This document shows positions 8,211 through 16,898 of a stretch of DNA of 64,000 nucleotides, piece after piece. Each line of letters opens with the position of its first letter. Position 1 is the first letter of the stretch. Source of the DNA: Streptomyces noursei (GTDB lineage Bacteria; Actinomycetota; Actinomycetes; Streptomycetales; Streptomycetaceae); assembly GCF_001646665.1 (NCBI RefSeq), contig NZ_LWBU01000384.1, positions 124,001 through 188,000 on the forward strand, in the 5' to 3' direction. Made by a program: the position numbers and the translations under genes. The notes below the pieces were generated by a model. The model was not told where the DNA came from, ran no database searches, and worked only from the letters and a program-made list of their open reading frames with translations.

Positions 8211-8231
8211 CGTCCACCTGACCAGTGGACG
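8211..8231. promoter_or_regulatory. inverted repeat upstream of LuxR gene
   Basis: CGTCCAC (8211-8217) and GTGGACG (8225-8231) form perfect 7-bp arms around CTGACCA. It ends 49 bp before the start codon. It could be an operator, possibly autoregulatory, or a small leader hairpin. Confidence 0.4.
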
Positions 8232-8280
8232 AACGGGTGCACGCGGGAACCGCTCGGGGAATCGAAGGGGGACGTGACAG

Positions 8281-11034
8281 GTGCTGGTGGAGCGAGACGA
8301 AGTGCTCGGTACGGCGGCGGCGGCCGCGACCGCCGCGCGGGCCGGCGAGGGACGCTGGGTGCTGCTGGCTTCGGCGGCCGGGATGGGCAGGACCGCCGCG
8401 CTGGACGCGATCGTACGGCGGGAGTCCGCCGGCGGGGCCATGCGGGTCGCGCGGGCGCGCTGCGTACCGGAGGAGGCGGGGTTCCCGTTCGGACTGGTCC
8501 GGCAGGTGTTCCCGGGCGACGGCGCCGTACCGTTCTCGGCTCCGGCCGGACCGGACGAACAGCTCGTCCTCCACCGGCTGGTGGCGTGCCTGGCCCGGTC
8601 CTCGGCCGAGCGGCCGGTGCTGCTCGCGGTGGACGACCTGCACCACGCGGACGAGCCGTCGCGGCGCTGGATCGGCTACCTGGCGCGCCGCATCACCGGC
8701 CTGCCCGTGGCGCTGGTGCTGACCGAGTGCCTCGACCAGTCGGAGCCGACGCCCCTGCCGCCCGCCACGGGCACGACCGTCCGCCTCCGTTCGCTCGGCG
8801 CGCAGGCCGTCACCCGCATCGCCCGTGCCGCCGGGCTGACCGAGGAGCAGGCCGCGACCTGCGTCGAGGCGGGGGCGGGCATTCCGGCCCTGGTGCGGGC
8901 GCTCGTGGCCGACCTCGGGGAAGGCCCGCTCCCCCGCCCGCCGTCCGGCCCGGCGCGCAGCCGTTACCGCGAGACCATCACCGGCTGGCTCCGGCACCGG
9001 GCCGATCCGCGCTCGCGCCACGTGTGCCTCGCGCTCGCCGTCGCGGCCGACGGCGGGACGCCCGACGGGCCCGGCCTTCTCGACCAGGTCGCGGACCTCT
9101 GCCCGCACGGGCGTCCGCCGAGCGCCCGCTCGGTGCGCCGGCTCGGCCGGATGCTGCGCCACCCCCTGGCGCGGGAGGCCGTCCTCGCCGCCGCCGAACC
9201 CGGGGAGACCGCCGCCCTGCACGCGCGCATCGCCCGGCTGCTCGACGAGAGCGGGGCACCCGCGACGACCGTGGCGTCCCGGCTCCTGCGCGTCGACCGG
9301 CCCGGCGAGGGCTGGATGGCCCGCTCGCTGGCCGAGGCCGCGGAGGAGGCCGCCGGCGCCGGTCGTGTCGCGGAGGCCACCGCGTACCTGCGCCACGCCC
9401 TGAGCGGCCCGCATCCCCCGGACCGGCGGGCCGACCTCAGCCTGCGGCTCGGCGCGCTGGAGCTCCCGCACAGTGCCGCCGCCGGCATCCGCAGGCTCCG
9501 CACCGGGCTGGAACTGCACACCGACGTCCGGGAACGGGCCGCCGCGGCGCCCGCCCTCAGCGCGGCCCTCGTCGCCGGCCGCCGCACCGACACCGCGCTG
9601 CGGGTCCTGCACCAGGCGAGCCGCGGCGCCGACGACGAGCTGGTCCAGGTGCTGCAGACCCTCGGCGCGCTCATCTCCTCCCACGACGCCGCGGCATGGC
9701 GCAGCGCCGTCGCCCGGCTGCACGCCCTGGCGCCGACGGCCCCGGTGACCATCGAGCCGCTGGTGTGCGGTCTGATCACCGAGTACGAGGCCGGCGCCGG
9801 GCTCTGTTCGGCGGCCGAGGCGGTCCGGCGGGTACGGAAGCGTCTCGCCGCGCCGGTGGACCCGCGCCTGCGCACCGCCTGGCTGGGCAGCGCGGCGACC
9901 CTCCTGCAGTGGGCGGACCACCTGCCCGAGGCGCGGGCGCTCGCGGACGGGTGCCTGCCGGCGGCGCCCACGCCCCCGGACCTGACGGACGCGGGCGTGC
10001 AGTGCCTGCTCAGCGTGCGGGCCGAGGCGGCCCTGTGGGCGGGGGACTTCTCCCGGGTCGTCGCCGAGAACGCCCCTCTGGTGGAGGCGTCCGCCGGGCA
10101 GGGCGTACGCCTGCCGCACCTGGTGGCGATGGTGGCGACCGCCCACGCGGAGGCCGGCCGGCGTGCCCGGGCGTGGGAGGTCCTCGCCGGCCCGGGCCCG
10201 TCCGGTGCCGACAGTTCCTGGGAGTGGAACGAGTTGCGGTACGCGCGGGCGCTGCTGCACGCGGCGGACTGCAACTGGGCGGCGGCGTACGAGGACCACC
10301 TGGCGTGCGGGGCGGGCCAGGCCGCCCGTGACTTCGTCAGCCCGGTGGCCACCCCGTGGCGTTCCGGTGCGGCGCTCGCGCTGGTACGGCTCGGGCGGCG
10401 GCGGGAGGCGCGCGAGCTCGCCGAGGAGGAGCTGCGCCACGCCCGGACCTGGGGGACCCCCCGGACGGTCGGCCGGGCGCTGCGGGCGCACGCCGCTGCG
10501 GTGGGCGGGCGGTCGGCCCTCGAATCGCTGACCGAGGCCGCCGAGTCGCTGCGGTCCGGCCCGGCGCCCGTGGAACTGGCCGAGACGCTGGTGGACCTGG
10601 GGCGGGCCCACATCGAGGCGGGCAACGGCCGCAAGGGCCGCGACGCGCTGCGTGAGGCGCACGCCGTGGCGGAGCGGCTGTGCGGGACCGCCGCCCCGGT
10701 ACCCGGCGGCGGTGCCGTGAACGGCGCCCCGCCGGTCCTCGCCGGCCGGCTCCTCGGTGTGGTGGAGGAGGCCCTGCGCGAGGGGCGGGTGCGCGGCCGG
10801 CCCCGCGCGATGACCGGCTGTCCGGCGCTGACCGCCGCCGAGCTGCGCGTGGTGGAACTGGCGGCCGCGGGGCACACCAACGCCCACATCTCCGCCGCGC
10901 TGCACCTCACCCGCCGCACCGTGGAGACCCATCTGACCAGCGCGTACCGCAAGTTGGGCGTGACGCGGCGGGCGCAGCTGGCGCCCGTACTGGCCCGGGA
11001 GGCGGAGCCGGCCGCGCCGCCGCCGCCCGGCTGA
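8281..11034 (+). CDS. large ATP-binding LuxR regulator (LAL family)
   Basis: A 917-residue STAND-type regulator with an N-terminal AAA domain, a helical TPR-like middle region and a C-terminal LuxR helix-turn-helix (about 848-905, LTAAELRVVELAAAGHTNAH then VETHLTSAYRKLGV). LALs activate biosynthetic or catabolic operons. The Walker A region reads GMGRTA at 34-39, so the invariant lysine is arginine (R37). Walker B (VLLAVDDLHHAD, about 112-123) is intact, so nucleotide binding may be weak. GTG 8281 is chosen because GGGGGA precedes it at 8 nt. No biosynthetic genes flank it, so its target is open. Confidence 0.85.
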   Translation: MLVERDEVLGTAAAAATAARAGEGRWVLLASAAGMGRTAALDAIVRRESAGGAMRVARARCVPEEAGFPFGLVRQVFPGDGAVPFSAPAGPDEQLVLHRLVACLARSSAERPVLLAVDDLHHADEPSRRWIGYLARRITGLPVALVLTECLDQSEPTPLPPATGTTVRLRSLGAQAVTRIARAAGLTEEQAATCVEAGAGIPALVRALVADLGEGPLPRPPSGPARSRYRETITGWLRHRADPRSRHVCLALAVAADGGTPDGPGLLDQVADLCPHGRPPSARSVRRLGRMLRHPLAREAVLAAAEPGETAALHARIARLLDESGAPATTVASRLLRVDRPGEGWMARSLAEAAEEAAGAGRVAEATAYLRHALSGPHPPDRRADLSLRLGALELPHSAAAGIRRLRTGLELHTDVRERAAAAPALSAALVAGRRTDTALRVLHQASRGADDELVQVLQTLGALISSHDAAAWRSAVARLHALAPTAPVTIEPLVCGLITEYEAGAGLCSAAEAVRRVRKRLAAPVDPRLRTAWLGSAATLLQWADHLPEARALADGCLPAAPTPPDLTDAGVQCLLSVRAEAALWAGDFSRVVAENAPLVEASAGQGVRLPHLVAMVATAHAEAGRRARAWEVLAGPGPSGADSSWEWNELRYARALLHAADCNWAAAYEDHLACGAGQAARDFVSPVATPWRSGAALALVRLGRRREARELAEEELRHARTWGTPRTVGRALRAHAAAVGGRSALESLTEAAESLRSGPAPVELAETLVDLGRAHIEAGNGRKGRDALREAHAVAERLCGTAAPVPGGGAVNGAPPVLAGRLLGVVEEALREGRVRGRPRAMTGCPALTAAELRVVELAAAGHTNAHISAALHLTRRTVETHLTSAYRKLGVTRRAQLAPVLAREAEPAAPPPPG

Positions 11035-11078
11035 CCTGGCGGGCACGGCACGGCACGGCACGTTCACGGCACGCGCGC

Positions 11079-11118
11079 GCCCCTCCCCTCGCCGTGTGCC
11101 GGGGCGGGAGGAGGGGCA
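11079..11118. terminator. possible bidirectional terminator
   Basis: Between convergent genes, GCCCCTCCC and GGGAGGAGGGGC can pair with a 3-nt bulge. A short GGCAC tandem repeat precedes it (about 11041-11063). The structure is imperfect. Confidence 0.35.
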
Positions 11119-11126
11119 CCGTACGG

Positions 11127-12176
11127 TCAGGACAGGGTGAACACCGGGCTGGCGTTGTCACCGCCGCCGCCGGACCGCCTGCACTGGTAGCCGGCGGGCG
11201 CGGAGCACTCGTAACTGTTGCTCCCCACATAGGGGTTGTTCCACTTGATCCGGACGTTGCCGACGCCCTGGAGGACGTACGTCGCCTCGCCCTCGGTCCC
11301 GGTCGCGAACCCTTCGGACTCGCTCTGCCAGGAGCGGGTGTTGCCCGGCGGGATGGACTCCGGCGGGTACTGGTTGGCCGTCCACACCCCCCACGCCAGA
11401 CGCGCGTCGGTGCGGAGCATCAGGCGGTCGGTGTGGTTGTTGAACGTCACGTGCGTGCTGCGGGCCGCCTGGGCCACCGGAGGTCCGGCCAGGGCGGACG
11501 CGGGCCCGGCCGCCGGCGCGGCAGCAGGCGGAACGGCGGCGGACCGGACGGGGGCGGACGGAATCGTGGCGGACGGGGCCGGGGCGGAGGCGACCGTGGC
11601 CGACGGGGCGGGGGCCGACGCGCCGGTGGTGGACCGGGCGGCCGCGGCCGGTCCGCCGGAGAGCCGGAAGCGGACGGTGGCATTGTTCCCGCCGCCGGTC
11701 GACGAGTCCCTTACGCAGCGGTAACCGGACGGTGCGGTGCAGTCGTAACTGTTGCTGCCGACGTACGGGTTGTTCCAGTAAACGGCGACCTCGCCACCGG
11801 GCACCGAGAACGAGGCCCGCCCCTCCGTCCCCGTCATCATGCCGCAGGATTCGCTCTCCCACTGGCCCGCCCGGTGGCCGGGGACGTACTCGGGCACCAG
11901 GGACGTCCAGCAGCCGTGCTGGAGTTCCGCCTGGACGCGCTGCATCCCGCCGGCGGTCTGATTGTCGAACACCACCCGGGTGCTGCGGGCGGCCTGGGCG
12001 TCCGGCGGGGACACGGCCGCGGCGGGCTTGCCCCGCGGCACGTCCTCCTGGACGGGATGGGCGGCTGCCGGGGAGGTGAGGGCCCCCGCGCCGGCCAGGG
12101 CGAGCATGGCGGTCAGGAGCACCCTGGCGGCTCCGCGCGGGGCGCGGGCGGCGGGTGACGGCGTGTTGGTCTTCAC
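11127..12176 (-). CDS. secreted tandem aegerolysin / ET79-like protein
   Basis: A 349-residue exported protein built from two homologous domains of about 110 residues joined by a long Ala/Pro/Ser linker. Domain 1 starts RSTRVVFDNQTAGGM and ends NNPYVGSNSYDCTAPSGYRC. Domain 2 starts RSTHVTFNNHTDRLM and ends NNPYVGSNSYECSAPAGYQC. Between these anchors both carry W(E/Q)SES and TGTEG motifs. The pattern matches the aegerolysin-like group that includes the Bacillus crystal protein ET79, small beta-sandwich lipid-binding proteins that can be insecticidal. GTG 12176 is preferred because GAAAGG precedes it at about 5 nt and a signal peptide (to AAA/HPV) follows; ATG 12191 is the alternative. A co-oriented small secreted gene lies upstream. 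Confidence 0.78.
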   Translation of the reverse strand: MKTNTPSPAARAPRGAARVLLTAMLALAGAGALTSPAAAHPVQEDVPRGKPAAAVSPPDAQAARSTRVVFDNQTAGGMQRVQAELQHGCWTSLVPEYVPGHRAGQWESESCGMMTGTEGRASFSVPGGEVAVYWNNPYVGSNSYDCTAPSGYRCVRDSSTGGGNNATVRFRLSGGPAAAARSTTGASAPAPSATVASAPAPSATIPSAPVRSAAVPPAAAPAAGPASALAGPPVAQAARSTHVTFNNHTDRLMLRTDARLAWGVWTANQYPPESIPPGNTRSWQSESEGFATGTEGEATYVLQGVGNVRIKWNNPYVGSNSYECSAPAGYQCRRSGGGGDNASPVFTLS

Positions 12177-12259
12177 GGTTGCCTTTCGCATGGGGTGGAA
12201 ACGGTGTGCGGGTGCGGGTGCGGTGGAACGGTGCGCGTCACGGGCGGCCGCGGTGCGGC

Positions 12260-12592
12260 TCACGTGTAGTGGATCCACCAGTTGGTGGTCTGCCGCACGG
12301 TGTCCCAGACCTGGACCAGGTAGTAGGCGGTTGCCCGGCCGATGCCGATGGTGAGCTGCGCGGCCGCCGCGGCGATCTCCGGGTCGCTGTACGGGCCTTC
12401 CCGCCACCCGGCGGCCGCGGCGGGCGCGGCGGTACGAGCGGTGGTCGGGTGCGTTCCGCTCACGGTGGCGGCACCGGCACCGGCACCGGCACCGGTACCG
12501 GCGTCCGGGTCGGCGGCGTGCGCGACGGCGGGGCCTCCGACGACGGTGACGGCGGCGAGGGCGGAGGCGACCGCCATGGTGGTGATGCGCAT
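12260..12592 (-). CDS. small secreted protein next to aegerolysin gene
   Basis: A 110-residue protein with a clear signal peptide (MRITTMAVASALAAVTVVGG, cleavage near AHA/ADP) and a Gly/Ala-rich spacer. The mature part ends in aromatic residues (ATAYYLVQVWDTVRQTTNWWIHYT). I do not recognise a family. It lies 83 bp upstream of the aegerolysin-like gene on the same strand, so the two may be co-transcribed. Aegerolysins often act with a second protein, but the usual partner is a MACPF pore-former and this protein is far too small for that. ATG 12592 has GGGAG about 8 nt upstream. Confidence 0.65.
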   Translation of the reverse strand: MRITTMAVASALAAVTVVGGPAVAHAADPDAGTGAGAGAGAATVSGTHPTTARTAAPAAAAGWREGPYSDPEIAAAAAQLTIGIGRATAYYLVQVWDTVRQTTNWWIHYT

Positions 12593-12790
12593 GGGTGACT
12601 CCCGGCTCTGCGAGGGTGGAAGGTGCGGGGCGCTTGCCCGGGCACCAGACTGTCGTGGGCGGCGCGGGCGGGGCATCGTGGAAATCCACGAACTCACGTG
12701 ACCGGGCGCGCCGACGGCGCGGGGCGACGGCCGCTCACGTCGCCGGCCGCACCGCGCCGCCGCGGCCGCACCTGAACAGCCGAGCGGCCT

Positions 12791-12834
12791 CACCGCGTCA
12801 CCGCGTCACCCCGTCACCCCGTCACCCCGTCACC
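12791..12834. repeat. 8-bp tandem repeat
   Basis: Five and a half head-to-tail copies of CACC(G/C)CGT: two of CACCGCGT, then three of CACCCCGT and a partial unit. It lies 36 bp upstream of the leucine-rich-repeat-variant gene, where unit-number change could affect expression. Confidence 0.75.
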
Positions 12835-12869
12835 GGAAAACGGCGCGCGGCGCGGTGTGCGGACGCGGC

Positions 12870-14399
12870 ATGATGCCCGCCGTGAACGTTCTCCTGTGCG
12901 GCCTCGCCGAGAACCCGGCGCTGCCGGCGGAGTTGATGGACCGGCTGGTCGCCGTCGCCGACACCGACATCGCCGGTGTGCTGGCCCGCCGCGCCGACCT
13001 CACCCATGACCAGGCGGTCGCGCTGGTCGCCCGCGTCGAGGAGAGCGCGGTGCCCCTCGCGTACGGAGGACATCTGACCGCCGCCGACATCGATCCGGTG
13101 ACCCGGCCGGATGCGGCCCTCGCCCTGCTCGACAGGGGCGCCGGTGAACCGTGGTGGGCTCGCCTCCTGGTGACCGGTCCGGTCGTCGCGCGCCGGGAGC
13201 GGCTCGCCGCCTGCCCGGACCTGCCCTCCGACGTGGTCGAGACACTCGCCACGGACCCCGAACTCGGGGTGGTCGTGGAACTGGCGCTGTGGACGACGTC
13301 ACGATGGCCCGCCGGGCTGGCGGCGCACCCGCATGCCGATGTGCGCCGCGCGGTGGCGGCCAACGAGGCGGCGCCGGCCGCCGTGCTGGCGGCGCTGGTC
13401 ACCGGCGACGGCCTGCCTCCGCTTCAGCGGTGCCCGGTCTGCGACCGCGGGGAGGGCCCGTCGGTCCACGATCCGCGCGGCCCGCTGCCCCACGGCGACC
13501 TGTTGCCGGGCGCTTCGTGCGACGGCTCCCACGAGTCCGCCGTGCACGACATACGGCTGGCGGCGCTCCAGAACCCCGCCACTCCGGTGCACGCCGTCGC
13601 CGCCCTGGCCGATCACCCGTCCCGGCTGCTGCGCCAGGCGCTCGCGGCCCGTCCGGACCTGCCCGCCGAGGTGTGCCGGCGGCTCGTCGCGGACCCCGTC
13701 GCCGGTGTACGGGCCGAACTCGCCGCGAACGCCGTGCTCGGCGACGCACTGGTACGCGTGCCGGCCGCCGACCGCGACCCGGCCGTACGGCGCGCGGCGG
13801 CGCACAACCCGCGCGTGCCGCTCGACGTCCTCGACCGCCTCGCGGACACGGTCCGGCTCCCCGCCGAACCGCTGCCGCGCATCGCCGCCGCGTCACCGGC
13901 CGAGGTCGGAGAACTGGCCCGGTCGGGCAACCCGGCCGTGCGGATGCTCGTGGCGCAGCGGCGTGATCTGCCGGCGGACGTGCGGGACATGCTGGCCGCC
14001 GATCCCGACGCGAAGGTCGTCGCCTCCGTCGCCGGGCACCCGGGCCTTGCGGAAGCCCGGTTGCGTGCGATGGTGCGCCGGCACGGCGACCGGGTCGCGG
14101 CCGCGGTGGCCGCCAACCCCGACGCGTCCCCAGCACTGCTCGAAGAGCTGGCCGGGCGCCGGCCCGTGGTGCGCAAGGCCCTCCGTGAGATCGCACGCCA
14201 CCGTCATGCGACCGCCGCCGCCCTCCTCCCCTGCCTGGACGACGCGCGGACGAGGCCGGTGGCCGCCGCCCACCCGGCGCTCCCCCCTCCGCTCGTCGCC
14301 GCCCTCCTCACCGACGCGGACCGGCAGACGGCCTCGTCGGCGGCGGCCAACCCGTCACTGCCGCCGTCCGCCATGTCCCGCCTCCTGCCCCGCCACTGA
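12870..14399 (+). CDS. leucine-rich repeat variant (LRV) protein with Cys insert
   Basis: A 509-residue cytosolic solenoid protein made of about 20 short helical repeats of the type NPxxPxxLLxxLAxxxxxxVRxxVAAx (examples: AENPALPAELMDRL, HNPRVPLDVLDRLA, ANPDASPALLEEL). This is the leucine-rich-repeat-variant fold, usually a protein-binding scaffold. Near residues 190-225 the solenoid is broken by an insert with CPVC and a later Cys (PGASCDGSHES). Founding LRV proteins carry an iron-sulfur cluster at the N-terminus, so a metal site here is plausible but unproved. The start is unclear: ATG 12870, ATG 12873 or GTG 12882 all fit, and no good Shine-Dalgarno is seen. A tandem repeat lies just upstream. 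Confidence 0.75.
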   Translation: MMPAVNVLLCGLAENPALPAELMDRLVAVADTDIAGVLARRADLTHDQAVALVARVEESAVPLAYGGHLTAADIDPVTRPDAALALLDRGAGEPWWARLLVTGPVVARRERLAACPDLPSDVVETLATDPELGVVVELALWTTSRWPAGLAAHPHADVRRAVAANEAAPAAVLAALVTGDGLPPLQRCPVCDRGEGPSVHDPRGPLPHGDLLPGASCDGSHESAVHDIRLAALQNPATPVHAVAALADHPSRLLRQALAARPDLPAEVCRRLVADPVAGVRAELAANAVLGDALVRVPAADRDPAVRRAAAHNPRVPLDVLDRLADTVRLPAEPLPRIAAASPAEVGELARSGNPAVRMLVAQRRDLPADVRDMLAADPDAKVVASVAGHPGLAEARLRAMVRRHGDRVAAAVAANPDASPALLEELAGRRPVVRKALREIARHRHATAAALLPCLDDARTRPVAAAHPALPPPLVAALLTDADRQTASSAAANPSLPPSAMSRLLPRH

Positions 14400-14467
14400 C
14401 GGCGTCACCGTCCATGGCCGGCGGCGGCCTGTCACCCAATTTCCACACCCCTCCCCCACCGTCCCGG

Positions 14468-15313
14468 TCACCGGACGCCTGCCGTACCGGTCCGGACGCC
14501 TGCTGCCGGCCTCGCTGCGGACGCGGCGGCGACGGCCGCGGCGAGGGGATCGCGGGACGGCCGGCCCAGGAGGGACGTGAGGTCGGGACCCGTACCGTCC
14601 AGGAAGCCGTGCCGGACGGCCGTGGCGATCGAGGCGAGCATGGGCGGCTGGAACGGCAGGAGGCCCGGCGTCTCGTGGAGCAGCCTGCGCCGGTACTCGG
14701 CCAGGCCGATGGAGCGGTGCGGTACGCCGAGCCGGCCGGCCACCCGGTCCGCCGTGACCGGCGTACCGACGAGGTCGTACACGCGTCCGGCGTGCCGTGC
14801 CGGGTGCGACGCGACGACGGCCGCCGCCTCGGCGAGATCCTGCCGCGGGACCGCGCTCAGGGCGCCGTCGCCGAACGCGGACTCCACCCCCTGGTCGGTC
14901 CACATCAACAGACCGCCGAAGAGTTCGGCGTAGAGGCCGTTGCGCAGGATCGTCCAGGGCAATCCGCTCGCCCGTACGAGGCGTTCGGTGGCGCGGTGCG
15001 CGAGGGCGAACCCGAGGTGGTCGCCCGCACCGGCCAGGCTCGTGTAGACGACGTGGTGGACGCCATCGCGCACGGCGGCGTCCAGGGCCGCCGTGTGCCG
15101 TGCGACGACCTGGTCGTCCTCGGCGTACCCGGCGGAGATCAGCACCAGGGTCGACACGCCGGTCAGGTCGAGGCCCGCCGGGTCGTCGAAGTCGAGCCGC
15201 CGCATTCCCTCGCCCGGTGTACGGCTGCCGCCCGAGGCGACCGTGCCGCGGGCGCGCAGCGCCGCGAGAGTGGCCGAGCCCAGGCTCCCGTTCGCCCCTG
15301 TCACCAAGATCAT
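14468..15313 (-). CDS. NmrA/QOR2-like NAD(P)-dependent quinone oxidoreductase
   Basis: A 281-residue atypical short-chain dehydrogenase with the N-terminal nucleotide-binding motif TGANGSLGS, then LVLISAG and VVYTSLAGAG strands and a variable substrate domain. The family includes quinone oxidoreductase 2, which detoxifies quinones with NADPH. Its divergent neighbour is an HxlR/DUF24 redox regulator, the same arrangement as known qor2/qorR-type quinone-stress loci. I therefore expect induction by quinones or thiol stress. The start ATG is at 15313, and 87 bp separate the two start codons. Confidence 0.8.
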   Translation of the reverse strand: MILVTGANGSLGSATLAALRARGTVASGGSRTPGEGMRRLDFDDPAGLDLTGVSTLVLISAGYAEDDQVVARHTAALDAAVRDGVHHVVYTSLAGAGDHLGFALAHRATERLVRASGLPWTILRNGLYAELFGGLLMWTDQGVESAFGDGALSAVPRQDLAEAAAVVASHPARHAGRVYDLVGTPVTADRVAGRLGVPHRSIGLAEYRRRLLHETPGLLPFQPPMLASIATAVRHGFLDGTGPDLTSLLGRPSRDPLAAAVAAASAARPAAGVRTGTAGVR

Positions 15314-15400
15314 GTCTACCGGTCTTCCGTCGCGTGGTTCTCATCGGTAACTACGCTTGATCCTCGACCGCACCCCCCGCACCGACAAGAAGGCACTTCG

Positions 15401-15823
15401 ATGTCACCCACGCACACCGGGGTAACCACCAGCCCCGCCGCACTCGACCCCTGCGGACGCGCGGACCACCCCGACTGCGGCATCCGTGACGTCCTGGACC
15501 GCATCGGGGACAAGTGGTCGGTGCTCGTGGTCGTCGAACTCGCGGGCGGACCGCGCCGGTTCCGCGAGCTGCAGCGCGCGATCGACGGCATCTCCCAGCG
15601 CATGCTCACCCTGACGGTGCGGAGGCTCGAACGCGACGGTCTGGTCCTGCGCACGGTGTATCCGACCGTCCCGGCGCAGGTCGACTACCGCCTGACCGAG
15701 ACGGGAGCCGGCCTCACCCACCTCGTCAAGGCACTCGCGGACTGGTCGCTCGCCCACCGTGCCGTGATCGCCGAGGCACGGCACGCGTACGACCGTGCCC
15801 ATCCCGGCCACGACATCCACTGA
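15401..15823 (+). CDS. HxlR/DUF24-family redox-type regulator
   Basis: A 140-residue winged helix-turn-helix protein of the HxlR family (IRDVLDRIGDKWSVLVVVEL, RFRELQRAIDGISQRMLT, LERDGLV then DYRLTETG). Two cysteines just before the DNA-binding domain (CGRADHPDCGIRDVL) occupy the place of the redox-sensing cysteine in QorR/YodB/HypR-type members. It probably represses the divergent oxidoreductase and itself, and releases DNA on oxidation. ATG 15401 has AGAAGG 7 nt upstream. Confidence 0.85.
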   Translation: MSPTHTGVTTSPAALDPCGRADHPDCGIRDVLDRIGDKWSVLVVVELAGGPRRFRELQRAIDGISQRMLTLTVRRLERDGLVLRTVYPTVPAQVDYRLTETGAGLTHLVKALADWSLAHRAVIAEARHAYDRAHPGHDIH

Positions 15824-16050
15824 CGGCACGGCCCGCGGTCCTGACTGCCCGGCCCGTCGACGAGGCCGTGGTGCTTCCTGCCCTGCCGTGCTCGGTCGGC
15901 CGGACTGGGCCTACTGGTGCCGGCCCGGTGTGCACGCACCGGCCGGAGGCCGCGTGGGCCAATGCGAGGGGACGACGAGGACGCACCCGTCCCCGGCAGG
16001 CGGCGGGAGCCGGTACCGTCGCCGATGAACCGACGACCAGAGGGAAGCAG

Positions 16051-16437
16051 ATGCGTGGCAATTGGCGATGGATCGCTCTGGGCGCAGCCGCATTCGTCGG
16101 CCAACTCGTCGTGAACGCACGGTCGCGTGCCACCGACGAGTCGGCCGAGGCGGTCATCGACCGATTCCGTGACGACCCGGGCAGCTTCGGCACCCACGCG
16201 AGCAGCGGCTCCGGCGGGTACCGGGCCTGCGGCCACCGGGCATGCAGCAAGAAGGCGAAGGAGTCCATCAGGAGTCACGATTGCTGTGGCCGGTGCCGGA
16301 TCGCGCAACACCGGAACTGCACGGGCAGAGCGATGCGTGACTACGAGGGGCCAGGCGGGTTCTACCACGACTTCCACGAAGGGATCATGAAACCTGGCGT
16401 GTGTACCGTCTGCGGAGAACCGGAAGAAGCGCACTGA
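16051..16437 (+). CDS. membrane-anchored cysteine-rich hypothetical protein
   Basis: A 128-residue protein with one N-terminal hydrophobic segment (WRWIALGAAAFVGQLVVNA, about 4-22). The remainder holds eight cysteines, including CGHRAC, CCGRC and a terminal CTVCG. The spacing suggests one or two zinc-binding knuckles. I do not recognise the family. ATG 16051 is preceded by AGAGGGAAG. It is probably a single-gene unit: the HxlR gene ends 227 bp upstream and the next gene starts 460 bp downstream. Confidence 0.65.
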   Translation: MRGNWRWIALGAAAFVGQLVVNARSRATDESAEAVIDRFRDDPGSFGTHASSGSGGYRACGHRACSKKAKESIRSHDCCGRCRIAQHRNCTGRAMRDYEGPGGFYHDFHEGIMKPGVCTVCGEPEEAH

Positions 16438-16898
16438 CCCGAAGCAGTCGGCGTGCCCGCCACACGCCGTACCGCGGAGCCGGCCGGTGGTCCGACTACG
16501 CGTACGGCGGGAAGGCCTACCTGGTCCTCAGCCTCGCGGCGAAGTCACTCCTGGCGTGGCAGATCTTCGCCGGCTCGCCGGCTGACCGAACCTCTTTCAC
16601 GGTGCGCTGTGCCTCACATGCCCCGGCTCCGGAAGGACGAAGAGCAACCTCACGCACATGAGCACCCCTCGTCGTCATCCATGCCGCCCAGGCCGTAGGC
16701 GCGGGAAAGGCTACGCCGCGAGGGCGCCGTGACCGTGGCCGGTCTCAGGAAGCGGACCGGCCACACCCATGTCACCGTCCTTCGGCGGGGTCGGGCGCCC
16801 TCAAAGATCCACGCGTACCCTTTCCTATTACTGGGATGATTTGTGATGTCCGGTGGCCGTCAGGCAGGGACGAGAATGCGGTGACAGGCGGAGAGCAG
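16438..16898. other. intergenic region, no gene seen
   Basis: About 460 bp with several short overlapping frames but no consistent codon bias or family match. The last 80 bp are AT-richer (around CCTATTACTGGGATGATTTG) and probably hold the promoter of the following phosphatase gene. Confidence 0.5.

Noticed and set aside
7819..11067. Very long reverse-strand open frame over the LAL gene
   Set aside because: High-GC genomes produce long antisense frames. The translation is Arg/Gly/Pro-rich without domains, while the forward frame has clear AAA and LuxR motifs.
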